DNA from: Nostoc sp. NIES-3756
Lineage (GTDB): Bacteria > Cyanobacteriota > Cyanobacteriia > Cyanobacteriales > Nostocaceae
Direction of reading: 5' to 3'
Assembly: GCF_001548375.1 (NCBI RefSeq)
Contig: NZ_AP017295.1
Coordinates: forward strand, 4,250,501 to 4,314,500
DNA length: 64,000 nt
In this document: positions 52,986 to 63,227 of the stretch, piece after piece
Numbering within the stretch: the first letter of the stretch is position 1
Layout: each line of letters opens with the position of its first letter
Notes under the pieces: model-generated
Database searches by the model: none
Seen by the model: the letters and a program-made list of their open reading frames with translations, nothing else
Told to the model about the DNA's origin: nothing
Position numbers and translations under genes: made by a program

Positions 52986-53399
52986 CTATACCAAACCACC
53001 AGCTGCTTGAAAACGAGCGCGAGCGCGTTTAAAGGCTTGATTGGCTTGGATTTGGGCTTGACGATCGCCTGCGGGTACTTGATTCAGCTTTGTTTGCGCT
53101 TGGCTGTAAGCAGTACGTGCTTCTTCTAGATTGATCGCATCGCCGCGTTCTGCACCATTTACGAGGATGGTGACTTCATTTTCCTCAACTTCGGCAAAAC
53201 CACCTAATAGGGCGATCGCTTGCCAGTTTTGGCTCTTGCTGGCGCGTACTCGTAGTACACCTGTATCCAGCGCAGTTAACAGTGGAGCGTGTCCACTCAG
53301 GATACCTAGCTGACCGGTAGTGCTGGGTAAAACCACTTCATCAGCTTCCGCATCCCACACTGTTTTATCTGGGGAAATTACACGGACAGTTAGGGTCAT
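52986..53399 (-). CDS. atpE: ATP synthase epsilon subunit
   Basis: A 137-residue epsilon subunit of F1 (named atpE in cyanobacteria, AtpC elsewhere), part of the central stalk and regulator of ATP hydrolysis. The N-terminal beta sandwich starts [20 protein letters not shown] and contains [20 protein letters not shown]. The C-terminal helices hold [23 protein letters not shown] 53399 gives the usual MTLTVRV start; the frame's upstream extension runs through repeats. It lies 89 bp after atpB, with heptamers between. Confidence 0.95.
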   Translation of the reverse strand: MTLTVRVISPDKTVWDAEADEVVLPSTTGQLGILSGHAPLLTALDTGVLRVRASKSQNWQAIALLGGFAEVEENEVTILVNGAERGDAINLEEARTAYSQAQTKLNQVPAGDRQAQIQANQAFKRARARFQAAGGLV

Positions 53400-53488
53400 A
53401 AGTTGTAAATTGTCAAGAGTCAACAGTCCATAGTCCATAGTCATTAGTCATGTAGCTGTGGACTAATGACTAATGACTAGTGACTAAT

Positions 53489-54964
<1,476 letters not shown>

Positions 54965-55145
54965 TCAGATAAGGTCGTAGAAGACATAAGATTATGCAAT
55001 GTCATCTTTAACTGTAGCACCGGAGGGGGACAGAGTTCCGTTAGTAATTCCTTAAAAAAGTTGTTTGAGGACTTGATTCCCACCAGCTTGAGTCAATGAC
55101 CAACTGTTTATCATAAGTTGATTGTGAGGCGATCGCGCCAACTAA

Positions 55146-56114
55146 TTAATTGTAAGAATGAAATTCTTGATGTACAGACAATAAGGTACATTCCCAAACT
55201 AGGCGCGGTTGGGCGTAGACAAGGAGATATTTACGGGCTTTTTCTAACTGACTAATTACCCTTGGTTGATACTGCTTTTTCCAGTAAGATTGCTGCAAAT
55301 AATCGACTAACCATAATTGCGCTTCTGTATCTAAATCTTTATCGATTTGTTTGGCTAATTCCAAAGCATGACGTTGAGATTTAGGTGCTGTGCTTAAGTC
55401 TTGTAGTAATTCTGGGGGGATGGCTTGTAATTGTTCGTAAGAAGCGATCGCACTCCCCGGACTGCCAGCTGCTAAACTCAACACTGCTGGATGCTGCAAA
55501 ATTTCTTGATTCCCTGTTTGGGTTAATACCTGATTTAAAAACGTTGTCTCTAGACGATGAAAAGGTATACGTTGACAACGGGACACCAAAGTCGGCAATA
55601 CAGACTCAGGGGAAGGCGCAATCAAAATTATCGTGGCTTTTCCCGGTTCTTCTAAAGTCTTCAGCAAAGCATTCGCGGCTGGTTCCGCCATTGTTTGCGC
55701 TTCCTCCAGCACCACCACATTTCTTGGTGCTTCCAAAGGAGGACGGCTGAGAAATTCAGTGATTTCTCGAATTTGTTCTAAGCGAATTAAAGGCGGTGCT
55801 TTGCGCTTAACATTTTTCTCGGCGGCTTGAGCGGCTGTGAGTCTTTGCCCTTGGTATTGGTAAGTAGGCTGTACCCACAACAAATCAGGATGATTACCTT
55901 GACGTAAACGCTGTTGTAAAGATGAAATCAGTCGCATCTCTACAATACTAGAAAATAACAACTCTACAAAACACCGCGCCGCTAAACTCCGTCCTACACC
56001 ATCCGCCCCCACAAATAAATAAGCCGGGGCGACTCGGTTTTGTTTAACAGCTTGAGTTAGTAATTCTACTGCTTGCTGTTGTCCTACCAGTGGTGCAAAA
56101 GGGTCGTGAGCCAT
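55146..56114 (-). CDS. holB: DNA polymerase III delta prime subunit
   Basis: A 322-residue clamp-loader AAA+ protein. VGQQQAVELLTQAVKQNRVA opens it. The P-loop is degenerate, GADGVGRS with Arg for Lys, as expected for the non-ATPase delta prime. VVVLEEAQTMAEPAANALLK and TLVSRCQRIPFH (SRC motif) supply the arginine-finger side of the ring. The usual four-Cys zinc module seems absent, replaced by an IVEMRLISS stretch. tmk lies upstream but another gene separates them. Confidence 0.9.
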   Translation of the reverse strand: MAHDPFAPLVGQQQAVELLTQAVKQNRVAPAYLFVGADGVGRSLAARCFVELLFSSIVEMRLISSLQQRLRQGNHPDLLWVQPTYQYQGQRLTAAQAAEKNVKRKAPPLIRLEQIREITEFLSRPPLEAPRNVVVLEEAQTMAEPAANALLKTLEEPGKATIILIAPSPESVLPTLVSRCQRIPFHRLETTFLNQVLTQTGNQEILQHPAVLSLAAGSPGSAIASYEQLQAIPPELLQDLSTAPKSQRHALELAKQIDKDLDTEAQLWLVDYLQQSYWKKQYQPRVISQLEKARKYLLVYAQPRLVWECTLLSVHQEFHSYN

Positions 56115-56240
56115 TATCTAATTGTAATCGTCTTTGTTAAGAGTTGACGGTTGACAGTTAACTGTCAACAAAGATGTATAAATTAGATGATTTATTAAAT
56201 AAATAAAATCATCTAACCTGTAATTACGAATTACGAATTA

Positions 56241-56264
56241 CGTTAGCGAAGCGGGGCGTAGCCC
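56241..56264. repeat. 24-bp palindromic interspersed element, copy 3
   Basis: Identical to the cores at 7513-7536 (same orientation) and 23058-23081, and bordered by ATTACGAATTACGA repeats on both sides. It lies just after the SnoaL-like gene's stop. Confidence 0.7.
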
Positions 56265-56272
56265 ATTACGAA

Positions 56273-56944
56273 TTACGAATTATTTTGTCCATGAAAAGGA
56301 CAACCTGTGGCTAATTTATTCAAAAAAGAACCACTATCAAAAAAGTGTTCTAATGACAGAATTTTTAAATCATCATTAACACGAGCAATACTCACACCTA
56401 CAATTTCTACAGTCTCCCCTGTTGGTGCGTGTTCATTGTAGGGGCCGCTAAAAGTTCCCCAGTGCCGCCACTTAAATGTCACGTTTGGCGGCCCTGCTAA
56501 GACTTCTATCAGTTCCCATAAGAAGCCGTTAGGAAAGGCATTATGAAACAGATGTGCTGATGACTCAAAATCTTCCTCTGAAGCTTTATATTGTTCTGAG
56601 TCACCAAGAAATAAATTGTAAGTTCCTGCATCCGCCACATCCTGAGCAGTATAAGCAGTACCACCGTTAGTAGTCATCCGGAATTTATCTGCTACTATCG
56701 ATACCCATTGCTGAGGATTGGTTTTGAAAGAGGCTTCCATTTCAAAAGCTCTGACTAAGTTCTGCACTATAGCTTCTAAAGAACCTTCAAGGTGATTATA
56801 TTTACTTTCTTGCTTAAGATATTGATTTGTGCGTGAATAATCTGGTGGTTCTTGATATCGCCATTCAACATTAGGATCGTGGGCAATGACAGTATCTCTA
56901 TCTTGTATCCAAACAGGTTGGTTGGTAGATGATTCTGAACTCAT
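56273..56944 (-). CDS. SnoaL-like protein resembling plant pathogen-related proteins
   Basis: A protein of about 223 residues. The N-terminal arm (WIQDRDTVIAHDPNVEWRY, PPDYSRTNQYLKQES) resembles plant pathogen-related proteins, and the C-terminal part (VSIVADKFRMTTNGG; VTFKWRHWGTFSGPY; VEIVGVSIARVNDDLKI) is a SnoaL/NTF2-type cone fold. No catalytic role can be claimed. ATG 56944 is preferred; 24 extra codons to 57016 look non-coding. The gene sits between holB and tmk, which are often neighbours. Confidence 0.78.
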   Translation of the reverse strand: MSSESSTNQPVWIQDRDTVIAHDPNVEWRYQEPPDYSRTNQYLKQESKYNHLEGSLEAIVQNLVRAFEMEASFKTNPQQWVSIVADKFRMTTNGGTAYTAQDVADAGTYNLFLGDSEQYKASEEDFESSAHLFHNAFPNGFLWELIEVLAGPPNVTFKWRHWGTFSGPYNEHAPTGETVEIVGVSIARVNDDLKILSLEHFFDSGSFLNKLATGCPFHGQNNS

Positions 56945-57306
56945 AATTAGCAAATTCCTATTAGCTTGTTTGCCATGATTAATTGTGAAACTTAGACAAA
57001 TTTGAAATTGCTTCAATGCTGAATTAAACTACAGCAGAATTAGCAATAAAAAACTGTTGCAGCTTTTATTTTTAAGGTACTTAAACCTTAAACTTTAATA
57101 ATTATAAGTTTGTAATCCAATATTGTTGGATTGTGATGTTTGTCACAATCTTTACTAATTGTTTATGCCCAGAATAGAAAATACCATATATTGAAATTAA
57201 TATCAAATAGATTTTGGTTGATCATAAAAATTTCCCAGTACATAAACTTACTGGGACTAGATATAAATAATTTCACTATATTTGATATCAGAAAATAATC
57301 AGATGA
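56945..57306. other. AT-rich intergenic region between tmk and the SnoaL-like gene
   Basis: A 362-bp gap without a supported gene. TGTTGGATTGTGATGTTTGTCACAATC contains the inverted pair GATTGTGA / TCACAATC (57130-57151), a possible operator for the SnoaL-like gene. Nothing else stands out. Confidence 0.4.
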
Positions 57307-57942
57307 CTAAGGCAACTTCTTGAGATGTATGCTTAAAATCTCTTGGATGTTTTTATGTACACTTTCCTTACTCAAACTACCGTCAATCCTGATGATGCGT
57401 GAAGAAGAAGATTTGGCTAAATCTGCATAACCTTGTTGTACACGACGATGGAAAGCCATAGTTTCCTGTTCTATCCGGTCTAATCCTACATTTTCCCCAC
57501 GTTTGCGGGCTAGTCCAACTTCGACATCCACATCTAGCCAGATGGTGATGTCGCTGGATAACCCACCCGTGGCGATGTTGTTAAGTTGATGAATTAAGTT
57601 CATTTCTAAACCGCGACCATAACCTTGGTAGGCAATGGTAGAGTCAATATAGCGATCGCATAAAACATATTTACCCTGTGCCAACTGCGGTTTCAGTTCC
57701 TGGGCTACATGTTGCGATCGATCAGCAGCGTACAATAATAACTCTGTCACCTCAGAAATGGGTTTATCCTCTGATTTCTGTAACAACAACCGCCGCAAAT
57801 CTATACCTAACTCTGTTCCCCCTGGTTCACGGGTAAGAAATACAGAACTCCCCAAACTCTGCAACCACTCTGCACAAAGCTGCATTTGGCTAGTTTTGCC
57901 ACAACCTTCTACCCCTTCAAATACGATGAATTTGCCACCCAT
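57307..57942 (-). CDS. tmk: thymidylate kinase
   Basis: A 211-residue kinase that makes dTDP from dTMP. P-loop FEGVEGCGKTSQ (about 8-19), FLTREPGGTELG, the DRY motif CDRYIDSTIAYQGYGRGL and DVDVEVGLARKRG are intact. Length is normal and the ATG at 57942 fits. Single gene on the minus strand. Confidence 0.95.
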   Translation of the reverse strand: MGGKFIVFEGVEGCGKTSQMQLCAEWLQSLGSSVFLTREPGGTELGIDLRRLLLQKSEDKPISEVTELLLYAADRSQHVAQELKPQLAQGKYVLCDRYIDSTIAYQGYGRGLEMNLIHQLNNIATGGLSSDITIWLDVDVEVGLARKRGENVGLDRIEQETMAFHRRVQQGYADLAKSSSSRIIRIDGSLSKESVHKNIQEILSIHLKKLP

Positions 57943-58204
57943 GCTGTTTTTCTGTTCGCCGACGTTTTAATACGCTACCAGCAAAACGCCCAACGATAGG
58001 AATAGTTTTTTTAAATTACAATTCCTCTACACAAAATGGTATTGGTGAGTTAGCAACAGCAAATTAATGAAGATGTCGAGTTTGTGGAAAAATCGAGCGT
58101 GAACTTAGGTGTATTATTTCATCCATAATACTGTATTGATGATCAGGTTGGTACTAGGAATTGTCTCGGATTTTTTTTACACTCACAGTCCGCTCGAAAA
58201 AAGT

Positions 58205-59539
58205 TCATGTTGCTGTATCGCTGTTCAAGTTAGCAGTTTTTACCTCTACAAAAGCTTCTCGACCTGTAATTAATCTAGAACGACGATTCCGAGTAATATA
58301 ATTCCACCCCCACTGAAATACAACTAATATTTTAGTGTCAAACTCGATTAAGAAGTAGATGTGAACTAAGAGCCAAAATATCCAACCAAGGAAACCTTGA
58401 AGTTTGATAAAACCTAAATCTACAACAGCTAAATTTTGCCCAATCATAGCCAGATTACCTACATCGTTATAATGAAATTCTGGCAATGTACGACCTTTCA
58501 ACCGTCGTTTAATAAGTTTAGCTACATACTCTCCTTGTTGTTTGGCTACGGGTGCGACACCAGGTAAAGGTTTACCATTTTGATGAGAAAAGTTACCTAA
58601 ATCTCCCACTACAAAAATGTTTTTATAACCCCTGATAGTCAAGTCGGGTTCCACTATCACACGCCCGGCGTGATCACATTCTACATCTGTACGTTCAGCT
58701 AAAATTTGCCCCATTGGAGACCCTTTTACACCTGCGGCCCACAAGATTGTTTTTGAGGTAATTTGTTTAATTTCTCCGTCTTGCTTGAAGGTAACAGTGT
58801 CATTTTCAATATTTGTTACCCTGGTGTTAGTGTGGATAATTACACCTAAACTTTGCAAAGATTCTTGTGCTACTTGCGATAACTCTGGCGCGATATGTGG
58901 GAGGATGCGATCGCCTCCTTGTAATAGTAAAATCTTGGTTTCTGAGGTGTCAATGTTGCGGAAATCTTCTTTGAGAGTTTTGTATGCTAACTCGGCGATC
59001 GCACCTGCTAATTCTACACCTGTTGGGCCTGCTCCTACAATTACAAAAGTTAACAAAGTATGGCGTGTTTCGGGGTCAGTTGCTTTTTCTGCTGCTTCAA
59101 ATGCCGAAAATATGCGGCGACGTATTTCTATGGCATCTTCAACAGTTTTCAAACCAGGAGCAATGTCTTTCCAGTTATCTTTACCAAAATAGGAATGATT
59201 AGCGCCTGTGGCAACAACTAATGTATCATAATGTACTACTTGATCATCTAAAATAACTTTTTGCCCTTTTGGATCAATATCCTTTACTTCTCCCAATAAG
59301 ACTTGTGTATTCTTGCTTTTCCTGAGTACAGATCGCAATGGAGAGGAAATATCAGCAGGTGATAATGTACCTGTTGCTACTTGATATAAAAGCGGCTGAA
59401 ATAAGTGAAAGTTACGTTTATCGATAAGAGTAATATTTACATTTGCTGTGTCTAGAGTCTTTGCTGTGTATAGTCCACCAAATCCACCACCAACTATGAC
59501 AACCTGATGCGGTGCATTATTCTCAACTGAAACTTCCAT
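58205..59539 (-). CDS. ndh: type II NADH dehydrogenase (NDH-2)
   Basis: A 444-residue membrane-bound flavoprotein that passes electrons from NAD(P)H to quinone without proton pumping. The FAD motif is VVIVGGGFGGLYTAKTL (about 13-29), the NAD motif FVIVGAGPTGVELAGAIAEL (about 164-183), and the second FAD contact KNIFVVGDLGNF. The C-terminal LQGFLGWIFWLLVHIYFLIEF is a membrane-binding helix. In cyanobacteria such enzymes may serve redox sensing as well as respiration. Monocistronic. Confidence 0.92.
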   Translation of the reverse strand: MEVSVENNAPHQVVIVGGGFGGLYTAKTLDTANVNITLIDKRNFHLFQPLLYQVATGTLSPADISSPLRSVLRKSKNTQVLLGEVKDIDPKGQKVILDDQVVHYDTLVVATGANHSYFGKDNWKDIAPGLKTVEDAIEIRRRIFSAFEAAEKATDPETRHTLLTFVIVGAGPTGVELAGAIAELAYKTLKEDFRNIDTSETKILLLQGGDRILPHIAPELSQVAQESLQSLGVIIHTNTRVTNIENDTVTFKQDGEIKQITSKTILWAAGVKGSPMGQILAERTDVECDHAGRVIVEPDLTIRGYKNIFVVGDLGNFSHQNGKPLPGVAPVAKQQGEYVAKLIKRRLKGRTLPEFHYNDVGNLAMIGQNLAVVDLGFIKLQGFLGWIFWLLVHIYFLIEFDTKILVVFQWGWNYITRNRRSRLITGREAFVEVKTANLNSDTAT

Positions 59540-60063
59540 GAAACATATGTCCTTGTGTTAAGAGCGCTGTTACTTTTCTTAACAAAGATGTACCAGAATT
59601 ATGATAAGTTTGCCGTTTAACAAGAACAATTTAAAAAATGCTAAAAGTAGCCAAAGTTATTGCTAAATATATGATTAACAGTGGACAGTTTATTCTACAG
59701 AAATAGCTACATAGATTAGGGCATAAATAAATAATCAAATGCTTCTATGTACTCTGTAAATAAACTAATAAACTATCACCTATAAGAATTGCATAAACCC
59801 CTGAATAACCACTTTTAGCAAAGAAACTAGAATCATACAACTTGCCTGTAAATTGTACGTAACCATCTGCTTGAGTAAAACTTGCAAGTAGTGTTGAAAA
59901 TTCTACAATCTATAGAATTGCGATCGCTATCGATTTTAATCTAGTCAGCAACTAAACATTCAACCCTATGAAATGATACATTAAGGCAAAAGAGAGACAA
60001 GTCACTACTACATAGCTTGTTTGCCTTTAATTTGTTGGTTTTGGTGCATTCCCTGTAAGCTTC
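59540..60063. other. AT-rich intergenic region with a short remnant-like frame
   Basis: This 524-bp gap separates the divergent ndh and the 283-aa gene. On the minus strand about 55 codons are open (59745-59911), reading ADGYVQFTGKLYDSSFFAKS, but with no ATG and no ribosome site. It may be the end of a decayed gene. One HIP1 site lies near 59922. The rest shows nothing further. Confidence 0.4.
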
Positions 60064-60915
60064 ATGTCACAAGACAATCGTCCCGAACAACCCAATCAAC
60101 CCCGTCAAAGGGTAGTCCAGCCTGTTTGGAAAGCTGGAATTATCCGTGTGCTACGAGGGACGATAGGTGTTTTAGAAACCACAGTAGAGAAGTTGGAGAC
60201 AGCACCACCTCCTGGTGCAGAAGGAACTCCCAGCTTTTTACAGCAATTGGAAACAAGATGGAGTAGGTTTTTACTGAAAACCCGTGCATTTATTCCATCT
60301 AATTTATCAAACAAGTTATCAGATACAGCCTTAACCGGGATTATTGCTGGTATCGCCGTGGTTTTATTGTGGACAACTACCAATATCTTCACCAACAAAC
60401 CTACCGAAGTTGCCACCCTTCCCCCAGTAGAGGAAGTTCCCACACCCACACCAACAATTAGCACTCCACCAGAAACAAGCACACCAGAACCATTACCAGC
60501 AGAGGAAATCACCCCAGAACCAGAAGCACCTACTCCGTCTCCAGAACCAGAAGCACAAACCCCACCACCAGAACCAGAACCAACACCAACGGCAACACCA
60601 ACGCCAGTTATACAATTAACCCCAGAACAAGTCTTGATTGCAGCCATTGAAAATCAAGTGGCAGAAATTAGCGATCGCATCGCCCCCAGCATCGTAAAAT
60701 CAATTCAAGCTAACTTCCGCACCAGTAGCTTAACTGTAAAAATCAACGATGACTGGTATACACTCAAAGAATCAGAGCAAAATCAAATAGCATCCCAAAT
60801 ACTACAACGTTCTCAAGAATTAGATTTTGCCCATTTAGAAATCCTCGATTCTCAAGATAAATTAATAGCACGCAACCCAGTCATTGGCAACGAAATGATA
60901 ATCTTTCAAAGGTGA
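60064..60915 (+). CDS. hypothetical single-pass membrane protein with proline-rich linker
   Basis: A 283-residue protein. A cytoplasmic N-terminus (about 1-95) is followed by a membrane helix LTGIIAGIAVVLLWTTTNIF, then a Pro/Glu/Thr-rich spacer (about 115-185, repeats of the PEPEA/TPTPT type) and a C-terminal domain of about 95 residues beginning LTPEQVLIAAIENQVAEISD. That domain contains SLTVKINDDWYTLKESEQNQ. Layout suggests a periplasmic domain held away from the membrane. Conserved in cyanobacteria as far as I recall; function unknown. Confidence 0.75.
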   Translation: MSQDNRPEQPNQPRQRVVQPVWKAGIIRVLRGTIGVLETTVEKLETAPPPGAEGTPSFLQQLETRWSRFLLKTRAFIPSNLSNKLSDTALTGIIAGIAVVLLWTTTNIFTNKPTEVATLPPVEEVPTPTPTISTPPETSTPEPLPAEEITPEPEAPTPSPEPEAQTPPPEPEPTPTATPTPVIQLTPEQVLIAAIENQVAEISDRIAPSIVKSIQANFRTSSLTVKINDDWYTLKESEQNQIASQILQRSQELDFAHLEILDSQDKLIARNPVIGNEMIIFQR

Positions 60916-60930
60916 GTCATTAGTCATTAG

Positions 60931-60993
60931 TCAACAGTCAACAGTCAACAGTCAACAGTCAACAGTCAACAGTCAACAGTCAACAGTCAACAG
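60931..60993. repeat. nine tandem TCAACAG heptamers
   Basis: Nine exact copies of TCAACAG run head to tail, followed from 61011 by a polypyrimidine stretch of CTCCCCA / CTCATCTC units up to about 61125. This is the longest heptamer array in the window and would be expected to vary in copy number between strains. Confidence 0.9.
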
Positions 60994-61121
60994 TTATTAA
61001 TTATTCTCCTCTACTCCCCACTCTCCCCCCTCTCCCTCATCTCCCCCACTCCCCACTCTCCCCACTCTCCCCACTCTCCCCACTCTCCCCCCTCTCCCTC
61101 ATCTCCCCCACTCCCCACTCC

Positions 61122-63143
61122 TTACTCCCTAATTACTTGATGAGGTATCCACACGGTAAAAATTGAACCAATCCCTACAGTTGATTCAACTTCAATACGT
61201 CCTCGATGTAGTTCTACCAATTGTTTAGTTAACGCTAAACCTAACCCTGTCCCTTCGTAGCGGCGGCGATAGGGTGTATCGAGTTGTTGAAATTTTTCAA
61301 ATAATAGAGGTAATTGTTCTTCAGGAATACCTATACCTGTATCTTCTACTTGAAAGATAGCGGTGTCATCTTCTACCCAAATCCGCAAGGTAACGTTACC
61401 ATCTTCTGGTGTAAATTTAATGGCATTAGTTAATAAATTCCAGAGAATTTGTTCTATTCTGGTAACATCGGCGGTGAAGCGATCGCGTCTTGGATCTATT
61501 TGTAAATCTAGTTTCAGATTTACTTGTTGAGATATAGCTTTATCTAGCAAAGAATTTATCGTATTTTCTGCTATCTGAGCTAAAGAAAATTCTCCAATAT
61601 TTAAAACAGCTTTTCCTGCCTCTATTTGAGATAAATCGAGGATATCGTTAATCATATCTAACAAATGTTCACCACTGTCGTGGATTGTTTGTAGATAATC
61701 TCTTTGTCGTTGACTTAACTCACCTATAGGCCAACGTAATAAAGTAGAAGACATCCCAATTACATAAGTTAAAGGTGTGAGTAATTCGTGACTAATAGTA
61801 GCTAAAAATTCACTTCTGAGACGACTGGCTGCTTCCGCCGCTAAAAGGGCATCGCGTAAAGCCATTGTCCGTTCAATTACGCGCTGTTCTAAAGTTTGTT
61901 TTTCTTGAGTGAGCGTTCGCGCAGCGTCTCGCAAAGATCGCATTAATTCTGCCTGATGAATGGCGATCGCTAATTGTTCGGCAACTGAAATTAATAAGTT
62001 TTTGTCACTTTCAGACCATTGGCGAGTACTATAACATTGATGGGCAATTAATAGACCCCAAAGTTTATCTTCAAAAATAATCGGTGCTACCAACTTCGCC
62101 CTAACTTGGCTTTCCCTGAGGAAATTTAACAAACATTCTTCTAAAGCGTAAGCTTTTTCCACATCATCTATAACTAAAGTAAAACCTTGACGGTACTTTT
62201 CCCAACATGAAGAACTACGCCCAAAGCAAGTTTGTTCTTGATAATGTAATACTGATGGGACTGCCTCTGTAGCCAGAGCTTCATAAACTATGCAACCCTC
62301 ATATTTTTGCCAGTCTTGAGTTTGAGGTGGCGTAGAGTTTTGGTTTTTGACTTTAGCACCTTCAAATTTATATATTACCAGCCTGTCTAATTCCAAAAAC
62401 TCCCGGACTTGAGCGATCGCTGTTGCCATAATTACAGGCAAATCTAAGCTTTTGCGAATTTGCGTATTTACTTGATTTAACAGTCGCTCTTGAGAAATTT
62501 GTTTTTTCAAAGCATCTTCGACCGCTTGACAAGCATACACTTCTTGTTGATTATTTACACTGGGGGAGGCTGTCACTTCCTCGCTTTGTTTAGGTAAGAG
62601 ATGTTCTAATAACAACAAAGTAAATTGGCTTTGGAGTGTAGCATCATTAGGTTTAAGAATTTGGCGATAGCGTTCAAGATGCTGGTGAGTGTAGGAATCA
62701 TGCCTAAACAAGTCTCGCAACTTCGACACAAAGGAGGCGATCGCCTCTGAATTAAATGTCAAACTGGCATTAACTTGTGTGAGTGCGGTGTTGAGCCAGG
62801 GTGGAGTGTTGATGGATGAGTAAACTTCTTCCTCTTGATTTGCTCTTATGCCCGTGACATTTGGATTCGTAGAGGGAGGCATAGCCACAACCCAAGTTTG
62901 GGATTCGACTTCCGTTTGCTCCCAGTTACCCAGCAAAAGCGCACTAAATCGCTCAGAAACCAGCAAGGTAAACCTCTGACTTTGCCATTCTTTTGGGGCG
63001 CGCACCCGTGACAACAAAGCTTCTGTCAGCAACAAAGTGGTAGTTTCCACCGATTGAGCCATCTGTTGCAATAATTCTCCAAGTTGATTGAATACAACCA
63101 AAGGCAAATTTCGAGAAAAGCTCAAATCAGGAGAACTCAGCAT
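61122..63143 (-). CDS. DICT-GAF sensor histidine kinase
   Basis: A 673-residue hybrid-free kinase. The N-terminal part (about 1-150) resembles a DICT sensory domain (SRNLPLVVFNQLGELLQQMA; FTLLVSERFSALLLGNW). A phytochrome-type GAF (about 215-400) with LELDRLVIYKF and KLWGLLIAHQC lacks the usual Cys-His chromophore pair, so light sensing is doubtful. A coiled coil leads to HisKA with the phospho-His in LATISHELLTPL (about 448-459). The ATPase core has LWNLLTNAIKFTPEDG, VEDTGIGIPEE and GTGLGLALTKQL. No response regulator is adjacent. Confidence 0.92.
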   Translation of the reverse strand: MLSSPDLSFSRNLPLVVFNQLGELLQQMAQSVETTTLLLTEALLSRVRAPKEWQSQRFTLLVSERFSALLLGNWEQTEVESQTWVVAMPPSTNPNVTGIRANQEEEVYSSINTPPWLNTALTQVNASLTFNSEAIASFVSKLRDLFRHDSYTHQHLERYRQILKPNDATLQSQFTLLLLEHLLPKQSEEVTASPSVNNQQEVYACQAVEDALKKQISQERLLNQVNTQIRKSLDLPVIMATAIAQVREFLELDRLVIYKFEGAKVKNQNSTPPQTQDWQKYEGCIVYEALATEAVPSVLHYQEQTCFGRSSSCWEKYRQGFTLVIDDVEKAYALEECLLNFLRESQVRAKLVAPIIFEDKLWGLLIAHQCYSTRQWSESDKNLLISVAEQLAIAIHQAELMRSLRDAARTLTQEKQTLEQRVIERTMALRDALLAAEAASRLRSEFLATISHELLTPLTYVIGMSSTLLRWPIGELSQRQRDYLQTIHDSGEHLLDMINDILDLSQIEAGKAVLNIGEFSLAQIAENTINSLLDKAISQQVNLKLDLQIDPRRDRFTADVTRIEQILWNLLTNAIKFTPEDGNVTLRIWVEDDTAIFQVEDTGIGIPEEQLPLLFEKFQQLDTPYRRRYEGTGLGLALTKQLVELHRGRIEVESTVGIGSIFTVWIPHQVIRE

Positions 63144-63227
63144 TTTTAATAGTCTAGTAAGAGGGGCTGGGCTGACAAATTATTTGATTATCTTCTAACC
63201 AACAGTTTAAAGCGGTAATAAAGGATT

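Noticed and set aside
59745-59911. Small gene on the minus strand encoding ADGYVQFTGKLYDSS...
   Set aside because: No ATG or ribosome site, a stop just upstream and no recognised family; mentioned only as a possible remnant in the intergenic entry.
60105-60647. 180-codon minus-strand frame rich in Gly, Val and Ser
   Set aside because: It is the complement of the proline-rich linker of the 60064-60915 gene; its composition is a by-product of that repeat.
63144-63227. Cobalamin riboswitch before cobN
   Set aside because: Only 84 bp separate the kinase and cobN, and no B12-box-like or large structured element is visible.
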